A stretch of DNA of 10,311 nt. It comes from an uncultured Ignavibacteria bacterium. GTDB taxonomy: Bacteria; Bacteroidota; Ignavibacteria; SZUA-365. Shown here piece by piece: positions 1 through 6,474 of the stretch; position 1 is the stretch's first letter; each line of letters opens with the position of its first letter. The position numbers were made by a program, and so were the translations under genes. The DNA is taken from assembly GCA_913060595.1 (NCBI GenBank), contig CAJXSA010000124.1:1-10311 (forward strand), read 5' to 3'. The notes under the pieces were generated by a model. The model saw nothing but the letters and a program-made list of their open reading frames with translations, did no database searches and had not been told where the DNA came from.

Positions 1-1818
1 GTGCAGGTCGAGGAAGTAACCATCCGATTCGCAGGTGATTCCGGTGACGGCATGCAGCTGACCGGCAATCAGTTCACCTCCACCACCGCGCAGGTCGGCA
101 ACGACCTCAGCACTTTCCCGGATTATCCCTCCGAAATCCGCGCGCCGTCAGGAACCCTCTACGGCGTCTCCGGCTTTCAGATTCATTTCAGCAGCAAGTC
201 CATTCACACCCCCGGCGATCGCTTCGACACGCTGGTGGCCATGAATCCGGCTGCCCTGAAGGTGAACCTGAAACTGCTGCATGAGGGCGGGAATATCATC
301 GTCAACACCGATGCCTTCGATGCAAAGAACCTGAAGCTCGCCAAGTACGAAACGAACCCGCTCGAAGACGGCTCCCTGAAGGGCTACAAGGTCTTCCCGG
401 TCCCGATCACCACCTTGACGACCACGGCGCTCGAAGACACCGGTCTTTCGATGAAGGAAATGACGCGCTCGAAGAACTTCTTCGCGCTCGGTCTGCTCTA
501 CTGGATGTACAATCGTCCGATGGACCAGACGCTGGCATGGATCAAGGAGAAGTTCGGCAAGGTGCCGCAGGTGGTCGACGCGAACAGCAAGGCGCTGAAA
601 GCGGGCTACAACTTCGGCAATATCACCGAGACCTTCAGCGTGCAGTACAAGGTGCTTCCGGCGAAGCTGCCGGCCGGCACGTACCGCAACGTGACAGGCA
701 ACGAGGCCACCGCGCTCGGCATGGCCGCTGCCTGCGTGAAAGCCGGTCTCCCCGGTTTCCTCGGCAGCTACCCCATCACCCCGGCCAGTGAAATCCTGCA
801 GGAAATGTCGCATCTCAAGCGCTTCAATTTCCGCACCTTCCAGGCCGAGGACGAAATCGCCGGCATCTGCACCGCCATCGGCGCCGCCTACGGCGGTTCC
901 CTCGCCTTCACCACCACCTCCGGTCCGGGCATGGCGCTGAAAACCGAGGCCGTCGGCCTCGCCCTGATGGTCGAGCTGCCGCTGGTCATCATCAACGTGC
1001 AGCGCGGCGGTCCGTCGACCGGACTCCCGACCAAGACCGAGCAGTCCGATCTCTATCAGGCGGTGCTCGGACGCAACGGTGAAGCGCCCGTGCCCGTCGT
1101 CGCCTCATGCTCCCCCGCGGGCTGCTTCTACGGCGCCTTCGAGGCCGCGCGCCTCGCGCTCAAGTACATGACGCCGGTCATCCTCCTCACCGACGGCTAC
1201 ATCGCCAACGGCTCCGAGCCGTGGATGCTGCCCGACGCCGAGGATCTGCCTGACATCTCCGTCCCCTTCGCCACCGATGCCGAAAACTTCAAGCCCTACC
1301 TGCGCGACGATCATCTCTCGCGTCCCTGGGCCGTGCCCGGCATGGCCGGTTTCGAGCACCGCATCGGCGGACTCGAGAAGCAGCATATCACGGGCAATGT
1401 CAGTCATGACCCCGCGAATCACCAGTTCATGGTGGAAATGCGGGCCCGCAAGGTGTCCAACATCGCAAACGACATTCCCGATCAGACCGTCTTCGGTCCC
1501 GACGAAGGCGAACTCGGCATCGTCGGCTGGGGCGGCACCTACGGCGCCATCCGTTCCGCGGTCGAACGCCTGCAGGCGGACGGGAAGTCCGTGGCGCACA
1601 TCCATGTCCGTCATCTGAATCCCTTCCCGAAAAATCTCGGTGACATGCTGCGCCGCTACAAGAAGATTCTGATTCCGGAACTGAACCTCGGTCAGCTCGC
1701 CTTTCTGCTCCGTGCGAATTACCGCATCGAGACGACGACATATGCCAAGGTGCAGGGACTGCCCTTCACACCGGGCGAGATCGAAGAGAAGGCAAATGAA
1801 ATCCTGAAAAGTCTCTAA
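1..1818 (+). CDS. korA: 2-oxoacid:acceptor oxidoreductase, fused gamma-alpha subunit (2-oxoglutarate:ferredoxin oxidoreductase type)
   Basis: This is the large subunit of a KorAB-type enzyme that oxidatively decarboxylates 2-oxoglutarate to succinyl-CoA with ferredoxin as acceptor, or runs in reverse in reductive carbon fixation. An N-terminal gamma domain (about residues 8-190) opens with the family motif FAGDSGDGMQLTG. The alpha pyrimidine-binding domain follows from about residue 230, with GSYPITPASE (255-264), AEDEIAG (282-288), TTSGPG (305-310) and QRGGPSTGLPTKTEQ (from 334). The 605-residue length fits fused gamma-alpha proteins. korB follows after 15 nt. The reading frame begins with GTG at base 1, so no upstream ribosome site can be seen and a few N-terminal residues may be missing; the first motif sits where it does in full-length relatives, so the gene is essentially complete. 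Substrate preference for 2-oxoglutarate over other 2-oxoacids is inferred from the two-subunit layout. Confidence 0.93.
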   Translation: MQVEEVTIRFAGDSGDGMQLTGNQFTSTTAQVGNDLSTFPDYPSEIRAPSGTLYGVSGFQIHFSSKSIHTPGDRFDTLVAMNPAALKVNLKLLHEGGNIIVNTDAFDAKNLKLAKYETNPLEDGSLKGYKVFPVPITTLTTTALEDTGLSMKEMTRSKNFFALGLLYWMYNRPMDQTLAWIKEKFGKVPQVVDANSKALKAGYNFGNITETFSVQYKVLPAKLPAGTYRNVTGNEATALGMAAACVKAGLPGFLGSYPITPASEILQEMSHLKRFNFRTFQAEDEIAGICTAIGAAYGGSLAFTTTSGPGMALKTEAVGLALMVELPLVIINVQRGGPSTGLPTKTEQSDLYQAVLGRNGEAPVPVVASCSPAGCFYGAFEAARLALKYMTPVILLTDGYIANGSEPWMLPDAEDLPDISVPFATDAENFKPYLRDDHLSRPWAVPGMAGFEHRIGGLEKQHITGNVSHDPANHQFMVEMRARKVSNIANDIPDQTVFGPDEGELGIVGWGGTYGAIRSAVERLQADGKSVAHIHVRHLNPFPKNLGDMLRRYKKILIPELNLGQLAFLLRANYRIETTTYAKVQGLPFTPGEIEEKANEILKSL

Positions 1819-1833
1819 GCGCGCGAGGAATAC

Positions 1834-2883
1834 ATGAGTAACGAAGAAACCAAAGAAAAACTGGACGAACAGATTCAGAGCTTCACCGCCAAGGACCTCG
1901 CCTCCGATCAGGACGTTCGCTGGTGCCCGGGCTGCGGTGATTATTCAATGCTGTCGCAGCTGCAGCGCACGCTGCCGGACATCGGTGTGAAGAAGGAAGA
2001 CATCGCCGTCATCGCCGGTATCGGGTGTTCGAGCCGCTTCCCGTATTACATGAATACCTACGGCTTCCACGGTATTCACGGCCGCGCACTCGCCATCGCC
2101 TCCGGCCTCAAGTCGGCACATCCCAAGCTGTCGGTCTGGGTATCCACGGGCGACGGTGACTGCCTCTCGATCGGCGGCAATCACTTCATCCACACCCTGC
2201 GCCGCAACGTGGACATTAACGTCATGATGTTCAACAACCGCATCTATGCGCTGACCAAGGGCCAGTACTCCCCGACCTCGCAGCACGGACAGAAGACGAA
2301 GACCAGTCCGCAGGGCGTCATTGATCATCCTTTCAATCCTGTGCTCATCGCCCTCGGCGCGGAAGGCACCTTCGTCGCCCGCTCGATGGACCGCGACCCG
2401 AAGCACCTGAAGGAAATGCTGCTCCGCATGGCCCAGCACAAGGGAACGTCCTTCATCGATCTTCTGCAGAACTGCGTCATTTTCAATGACAAGGCCTACG
2501 AGAAGTACACGAACAAGGAAACCCGCCAGGACAACACCATCCTGCTCGAACACGGCAAACCGCTGGTGTTCGGAAACAATCGTGACAAGGGTATCCGTCT
2601 CGACGGTTTCCGTCCGCAGGTCGTGTCCCTCGAAGAGTACAGTGAAAATGACCTGCTCGTCCATGACGAGAAGTCGAAGGAACTCGCCTTCATTCTCGCC
2701 CACATGAACGATTCGCCGGATTTCCCGATGCCTCTCGGCGTCTTCCTCGACATCGACCGTCCCACCTACGAAGACGAACTCGACCGTCACGTGGCCCTGG
2801 CCATCGAAAAGGATGGTGCCGGCGATCTCGACAGCCTGCTGCACAACGGCTCCACCTGGACCATCGAGAACAACGGCGACTGA
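1834..2883 (+). CDS. korB: 2-oxoacid:ferredoxin oxidoreductase, beta subunit (TPP and [4Fe-4S] binding)
   Basis: This is the catalytic partner of the upstream alpha subunit. It binds thiamine pyrophosphate and one [4Fe-4S] cluster and passes electrons to ferredoxin. WCPGCGD supplies cysteines 31 and 34, GIGCSS supplies Cys65, and LQNC supplies Cys214; the spacing matches the four cluster cysteines known in this family. The TPP motif starts at GDGDC (106-110) and ends at FNNRIY (133-138), followed by LTKGQ. The 349-residue length is normal for KorB. Translation starts at ATG 1834, preceded by GAGGAA at 1825-1830. There is no separate ferredoxin-like delta subunit, as expected for the two-subunit class. 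A strong terminator 30 nt downstream ends the transcript, so korAB looks like a two-gene unit unless more genes lie upstream of the window. Confidence 0.95.
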   Translation: MSNEETKEKLDEQIQSFTAKDLASDQDVRWCPGCGDYSMLSQLQRTLPDIGVKKEDIAVIAGIGCSSRFPYYMNTYGFHGIHGRALAIASGLKSAHPKLSVWVSTGDGDCLSIGGNHFIHTLRRNVDINVMMFNNRIYALTKGQYSPTSQHGQKTKTSPQGVIDHPFNPVLIALGAEGTFVARSMDRDPKHLKEMLLRMAQHKGTSFIDLLQNCVIFNDKAYEKYTNKETRQDNTILLEHGKPLVFGNNRDKGIRLDGFRPQVVSLEEYSENDLLVHDEKSKELAFILAHMNDSPDFPMPLGVFLDIDRPTYEDELDRHVALAIEKDGAGDLDSLLHNGSTWTIENNGD

Positions 2884-2912
2884 TCACAGCATCAGCTTCC
2901 AACCGAAACGAG

Positions 2913-2946
2913 AAACCGCCCCGTGCATCGGGGCGGTTTTTTTTTT
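2913..2946 (+). terminator. Rho-independent terminator of korAB
   Basis: A perfect stem ACCGCCCCG / CGGGGCGGT (2915-2923 and 2929-2937) with loop TGCAT is followed by ten T residues (2937-2946). A-T pairs from the preceding AA and the T-run extend the stem. It lies 30 nt after the korB stop. In the opposite direction the hairpin is followed only by an interrupted T tract (TTTCTCGTTT), so it may work weakly for the convergent gene too. Confidence 0.95.
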
Positions 2947-2967
2947 GAGATATTTACCGTTTTTCCG

Positions 2968-3109
2968 GATTATCTGCCACGGGTGGGAAATAATTGCCGC
3001 TTTCCGAATTATCTGTCACCGGTGGGAAATAATTCCCATGGAATTATTCTTCACCGGTGCGGAATAATTGCAGCCGAAGGAGTAATCTCCTGCGAAGCGG
3101 GAAATTACT
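2968..3109. repeat. Array of four related palindromes in the convergent intergenic region
   Basis: Three 28-bp imperfect palindromes lie at 2968-2995, 3007-3034 and 3042-3069. A 29-bp relative lies at 3081-3109. The first three share AT-rich arms (A/GATTAT ... ATAATT); the second and third have the core CACCGGTG and the first has CCAC-GG-GTGG. The fourth keeps the arm pattern (AGTAAT / ATTACT and an inner GGGAAAT) but has a GCGAAGC apex. Centres are at about 2981.5, 3020.5, 3055.5 and 3095, so the pitch is 39, 35 and 39.5 bp. Spacers are 11, 7 and 11 nt. A TTTCCG block precedes both the first and second units. No poly-T tract follows any unit, so these are not ordinary intrinsic terminators. 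The AT-rich arms contrast with the GC-rich genes on either side. They may be protein-binding sites, mRNA 3'-end stabilisers, or a dispersed repeat; the sequence does not decide between these. Confidence 0.85.
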
Positions 3110-5285
3110 GCACGTGCACACGGCCCGTCAGCACGGCCGCACCGGCGCGGATGCGGTAGAGGTACATGCCGGGAGCGAGTGTGACGAGCGTGGAGCGGTC
3201 GATGAGAATGCTGTGCGTTCCTGCGCCGAGGCTGCTCCGTTCCAACGTCGCGGCGGGACGCCCGAGCATGTCGTACAGCGTCAGCGTGACGTTCGCGGGA
3301 TGCGCGAGCGTGAAGGGCACGGTCACGGCGTCGTGACGGGCACGGGAGTAAGGATTCGGGTAGCCCGGCTGCAGCTGCAGAACGGCGGGCAGCGCGGCCA
3401 GAGACGGAGCGGAGGCGATGCCGCCGTTGTCGGTGCGCCGTATCAGGCCGCCGTAGCCGTAGGCCCACGCGGTTTCCCGGTCGAACCAGAACCAGTTCGA
3501 CCAGTCGACACGCTCGTTGAGGGAAAAGCGATCCCAGCTGCGTCCGGCGTCGCTCGTGCGCAGCAGGTAGCCGAGGTCGTCTTCGTCACTGCTGGACCAG
3601 AGCATCACGCCGTCGGTCTCGTTGAAGTAATGCAGCATGGATGGCGTAAAATCCCAGGAGATATCCCAGCTTTCGCCGCCGTTCGTGGTGCGCGCGAATT
3701 CCATGGGAATGAGTGCGAAACCGACGTCGGGGGAGACGAACTGCACTTCGCGCAGGGAGCGTCCCGCGCTGGTAAAGCGGCTTTCCCAGTTCGCACCGCC
3801 GTCGGTGGAAACCTCGACGGAGTTGCTGCGAATGTAGAGCACGGTGGATGGCTCGAAGAAGAACATGTCCGTGCCCGTGGAGTAGGGATTCTGTATGGAT
3901 GAGCCCACGATACTGCGGTCCCATGTGGTGCCGCCGTCGGTGGAATGCAGGAGGATGCTGTACGTAGCGCCGATCCAGATCTCCCCGTTGGCGCGGGCGT
4001 ACAGGGACTGCGAGATTTCAGGACGGTTGCTCTGATAATCCAGCGGCAGGCGGCTGACCATCGTCCAGCTCAGTCCGTCATCCTCCGAGCGAAGCAGGTC
4101 ATACTCGTTGCCCGATGTCACGCCCACGACATACAGCGTCCCTTCCGGCGATCGCGAGACATGCCGCAGCGAATGGCTGGCCGAAGGTATGGCTTCGTCC
4201 CAGCGGTTCCCTCCGTCGGAGGTGAGCAGCAGGGTGGAGGAATAGGTGGTGGCGACGCCCTGGCTGGCGTTCCAGAAGAGAAGGTCGGCGACGGTGCCGA
4301 TGTAGCCGATGCCGTGGACGATGGACCAGGAGAGTCCGCCGTCGACCGTGCGCAGGATGCGGCCGCCGTCGCCGGCGATGAATCCCGTGCGTGCGTCGAT
4401 GAATGCGATGGCGTTGGGACTGGCGCCGGAAAAGGCGGATTCTGTCAGGCTGATATTCCACGTCTCACCGGCGTCGTCGGATTTGTTGATCAGGTAGCGT
4501 CCACGGCTGAGACAGAAGACGTTGTCGCCCAGTGCGGGACCGGCGGCGAGATCGGTAACGGTGTCGAAACCGAAAATATCCATCTCCGTCCAGTTCTCTC
4601 CCCCGTCGCGTGTGCGCAGCAGCTGTCCTTCGCGCAGCTGATAGCCGTACAGGCTGTCCACGTACACGAAGCGCTGCAGTCCGCGCGCCTGGAATTCTTC
4701 GTTGACATATTGCCAGGTCGCACCGCGATCGGAAGTTTTTATCACGTTGCGAGATGTAACGATGAACCAGGTGGTGGGCGACTGTGCGGAAATGCTGTAG
4801 AGGGTTTCGCCGAGAAAATTCACCGAGGTGATCTGCCGCCAGCTGACGCCGCCGTCGTCGGACATGACCAGGTGCGCACCGTTGAGAAAGCCGACGAAGG
4901 TATTCGCATCCACCTTGGTCATGTCGGATGGCTGTCCCGGGCCGTTATTGAATCCCTCGTAGACAAGATCCCAGGAATACGCCCGGTCGGTGCTGCGGTA
5001 AATGCGTCGCCGGTCACAGACCGCGATGATGCTGCCGTCCGGCGCGCCGAGCATGCGCTCGATGTTGACGCGTCCGATGCGTCGCGTGCTCCACGTGATG
5101 CCCGCGTTGGCGGTGAACAGGTAGTAGCCGTTGTTGCATGCCGCAACGCCCGTCTGCGCGTCGACCATGGTGATGTCGTTGATGCCCTGTCCGTGGGGCA
5201 GCGGGTTCTGCCATTCCCATCCCTGCGCGGGCAGAGAAGGCGAGGCAAGGACGAGACAGGCGAAAACGGTCAGCAGAAGTTTCAT
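3105..5285 (-). CDS. Secreted Ycf48/BNR-like repeat protein with type IX secretion sorting domain
   Basis: This predicted 726-residue exported protein has a signal peptide (MKLLLTVFACLVLASPSLPAQ). It is followed by roughly a dozen short repeats with the pattern S/T-x-D-G/A-G-x-x-W, for example STDGGTTW, TSDGGNRW, TVDGGLSW, TRDGGENW and STDGGANW. These are typical of Ycf48-like or sortilin/BNR beta-propellers. Residues 638-726 form a T9SS type A C-terminal sorting domain (YPNPYS, LYDMLGR, LAPGMYLYRI), which directs export across the outer membrane and surface attachment or release. Ligand and role are unknown; the Ycf48 resemblance does not imply a photosystem function. The frame stays open upstream for 104 codons through the hairpin array, but the start at 5285 is preferred because it gives a clean signal peptide. 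No strong ribosome site precedes it. The stop codon lies inside the last palindrome of the adjacent array. Confidence 0.9.
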   Translation of the reverse strand: MKLLLTVFACLVLASPSLPAQGWEWQNPLPHGQGINDITMVDAQTGVAACNNGYYLFTANAGITWSTRRIGRVNIERMLGAPDGSIIAVCDRRRIYRSTDRAYSWDLVYEGFNNGPGQPSDMTKVDANTFVGFLNGAHLVMSDDGGVSWRQITSVNFLGETLYSISAQSPTTWFIVTSRNVIKTSDRGATWQYVNEEFQARGLQRFVYVDSLYGYQLREGQLLRTRDGGENWTEMDIFGFDTVTDLAAGPALGDNVFCLSRGRYLINKSDDAGETWNISLTESAFSGASPNAIAFIDARTGFIAGDGGRILRTVDGGLSWSIVHGIGYIGTVADLLFWNASQGVATTYSSTLLLTSDGGNRWDEAIPSASHSLRHVSRSPEGTLYVVGVTSGNEYDLLRSEDDGLSWTMVSRLPLDYQSNRPEISQSLYARANGEIWIGATYSILLHSTDGGTTWDRSIVGSSIQNPYSTGTDMFFFEPSTVLYIRSNSVEVSTDGGANWESRFTSAGRSLREVQFVSPDVGFALIPMEFARTTNGGESWDISWDFTPSMLHYFNETDGVMLWSSSDEDDLGYLLRTSDAGRSWDRFSLNERVDWSNWFWFDRETAWAYGYGGLIRRTDNGGIASAPSLAALPAVLQLQPGYPNPYSRARHDAVTVPFTLAHPANVTLTLYDMLGRPAATLERSSLGAGTHSILIDRSTLVTLAPGMYLYRIRAGAAVLTGRVHVQ

Positions 5286-5358
5286 GGACGTGCCGGATGT
5301 ATATGAAAGCAACGGTTCGCGCATAATCCGAAAATCGGTGCTTACGCGCAATGGTAAT
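5286..5358 (-). other. Leader between the hairpin array and the T9SS protein gene
   Basis: These 73 nt separate the start codon at 5285 from the first GC-rich hairpin. They are more AT-rich than the array and must contain the ribosome-binding region. I see no convincing Shine-Dalgarno sequence (the minus strand reads CGGCACGTCC just before ATG) and no clear match to the Bacteroidota promoter pattern. Transcription could start here or come through the array from the upstream operon. Confidence 0.35.
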
Positions 5359-5677
5359 CCGCGCGGCTCCCGCCGCGCGGGTATTTGGCGTCGCTGCGCT
5401 CCGCCGTATTTGCCCTCCGCTTCGCGTCGGGCGTATTTGTTCCGCTGCGCGGAACGTATTCCCGCCACGCGGCTCCGCCGCGGGGGTATTTGGCGTCGCT
5501 GCGCTCCGCCGTATTTGCCCTTCGCTTCGCGTCGGGCGTATTTTGGAATACGCCTCGCCGCAGGCGAGGCAAAGACGATCCGCCGGAGGCGGATCAAATA
5601 CGCGCTCGCCGTGGCGAGCGCAAATACGTTCGTCGGAGTACGTCGCAGGCTGCCGCAGGCAGCCGGCGGCGGACGAA
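5359..5677. repeat. Array of eleven or more GC-rich hairpins with GNA-type loops and conserved hexamer spacers
   Basis: Short dyads follow each other at 5359-5380, 5387-5405, 5412-5432, 5439-5455, 5461-5486, 5492-5510, 5517-5537, 5552-5570, 5577-5595, 5602-5621 and 5648-5664. Stems differ (for example GTTCCGC/GCGGAAC, GCCTCGCC/GGCGAGGC, GATCCGCC/GGCGGATC, GGCTGCC/GGCAGCC) but stay paired. The first seven are separated by GTATTT and have loops TGC, TTC, TCC or TCCC on the + strand, which are GCA, GAA, GGA and GGGA on the minus strand. After 5545 the spacers become AAATAC or AAAGAC and the + strand loops are GCA, GGA, CGTG and GCA. The last hairpin is enclosed by TTCGTC (5629-5634) / GACGAA (5672-5677). 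No poly-T tract or credible protein was seen. The array fills the gap between the DUF2231 stop and the leader of the T9SS gene. Function is unknown. Confidence 0.88.
5362..5543. repeat. Imperfect tandem duplication of about 105 bp inside the hairpin array
   Basis: The segment 5379-5438, covering two hairpins and their GTATTT spacers, recurs at 5484-5543. The shift is exactly 105 bp and there is one substitution (CCCTCC against CCCTTC). The preceding CGCGGCTCC block is also repeated (5362-5370 and 5468-5476), with a 1-nt length difference in the loop. Two copies of a hairpin trio are therefore present, with an unrelated-stem hairpin (5439-5455) between them. Confidence 0.9.
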
Positions 5678-5683
5678 GGCGAA

Positions 5684-6100
5684 CTAATGTCGTATCATCC
5701 CCCCGTGCACAGCGGCGAGATAGACGCTCATGGCGGCGGCGGTGACGACGAAAATATAGATGACTTTCCGAAGGCCGGTGTGCTGTCCCTTGAAGTGCTG
5801 GAATATGCGCCAGAGTCCGACGGCGGAGAATCCCCAGACGGCGATGTTGGCATAGGTGATGTGCCTGTCCAGCGCCACGGCGGCATCTGCGATGCCGACG
5901 GCGTAGGTCTCGGCGAGATTGCCGGTGAGCACGGCGAGGAGAAGGAAGGGCAGGGCGGCGAACATCAGGTGCAGTCCGGTGTCTTCCAGCTTCCGGTTGT
6001 GGAAGAAGAAGTCGAGTATGTCGAAGGCCGCGCTTCCGATGGAAAAAGCCACGGCGAAATGCACGACGAAGGGGTGCCAGGATGCGAGCGTTTCAAGCAT
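5684..6100 (-). CDS. DUF2231 family small membrane protein
   Basis: This 138-residue integral membrane protein has four predicted hydrophobic segments, at about residues 11-31, 43-62, 82-100 and 112-131. The N-terminal WHPFVVHFAVAF (HP-x-x-VHF pattern) and the C-terminal VHGGMIRH match DUF2231, a family of small membrane proteins without a firmly assigned biochemical role; some members sit near heme or copper proteins. No heme-binding CXXCH is present here. The start ATG at 6100 lies two bases after the yraN stop, so translation is probably coupled and it is the last gene of the minus-strand operon. The hairpin array begins within a few bases of its stop codon, and I see no poly-T terminator between them. 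Confidence 0.82.
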   Translation of the reverse strand: MLETLASWHPFVVHFAVAFSIGSAAFDILDFFFHNRKLEDTGLHLMFAALPFLLLAVLTGNLAETYAVGIADAAVALDRHITYANIAVWGFSAVGLWRIFQHFKGQHTGLRKVIYIFVVTAAAMSVYLAAVHGGMIRH

Positions 6101-6102
6101 GG

Positions 6103-6474
6103 TCAGGACATCGCCGTGAAGGCGTTTTCATAGTGATGGATGCTGTGATCTCCGCCGGTGCGGTACTCCACGGTAATAACATCGAAACGGCAGAGAAGTT
6201 CACCTGCGCCGTGCAGGTACATGTACCCGCGTGCGAGACGCATGAGCTGGCGCTGCTTGGACGGTGTGACCGCGTATTCCGGTGCGCCGCAGGCGAGCGA
6301 ACGACGGGATTTCACCTCAACGAACACCGTCCATTCCCCGTCCCGCGCGATGATGTCGATTTCACCTGCCTTCCCGTAACGGAAATTTCTCTCGAGGATG
6401 CGCCACCCGCGCTCCCGCAGGTATGCGGCCGCGGCGTCCTCACCGTTTCTCCCCAGTTTCTGTCTGTCGATCAT
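6103..6474 (-). CDS. yraN: YraN/UPF0102 family endonuclease-fold protein
   Basis: This 123-residue member of the UPF0102 (YraN) family has a predicted restriction-endonuclease-like fold. Family features are LGRNGEDAAAAYL (7-19), the acidic GEIDIIARDG (38-47, Asp40) and VEVKSRR (52-58, the E-x-K element), so the nuclease-type D...ExK residues are intact. The cellular role of the family is not settled; roles in DNA processing or recombination are proposed. The frame could be read from a TTG at 6498, but ATG 6474 is chosen because AGGGAG lies nine bases upstream and the protein then begins with the family-typical MIDRQKLG. The gene overlaps the end of rnhB by 35 nt, and rnhB-yraN pairing is common in bacteria. 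Confidence 0.9.
   Translation of the reverse strand: MIDRQKLGRNGEDAAAAYLRERGWRILERNFRYGKAGEIDIIARDGEWTVFVEVKSRRSLACGAPEYAVTPSKQRQLMRLARGYMYLHGAGELLCRFDVITVEYRTGGDHSIHHYENAFTAMS

Noticed and set aside
3945..5306. 453-codon open frame on the + strand opposite the T9SS protein gene
   Set aside because: It is a shadow of a GC-rich gene, with no recognisable domain, and the minus-strand frame has a signal peptide, repeats and sorting domain.
5324..5337. Fifth copy of the AT-armed palindrome upstream of the T9SS gene
   Set aside because: The minus strand TTTTCGGATTATGC resembles the start of the unit at 2968, but the second arm is missing.
5286..5597. In-frame N-terminal extension of the T9SS protein through the hairpin array (104 codons)
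   Set aside because: It would place Arg-rich repetitive sequence before a clean signal peptide. The frame is open only because the array lacks AT-rich stop codons, and other frames are open there too.
5359..5677. CRISPR array
   Set aside because: The constant element is only a hexamer, the variable parts are self-complementary stems of about 17-26 nt, and there is no leader or cas gene.
5359..5677. Integron attC sites or intrinsic terminators
   Set aside because: There are no attC core triplets (GTT/AAC boxes with bulged bases) at module ends and no integrase nearby, and no hairpin is followed by a T-run of useful length.
5351..6133. 260-codon + strand frame spanning the hairpin array and the DUF2231 gene
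   Set aside because: Low-complexity translation over the array and antisense over a recognisable membrane protein.
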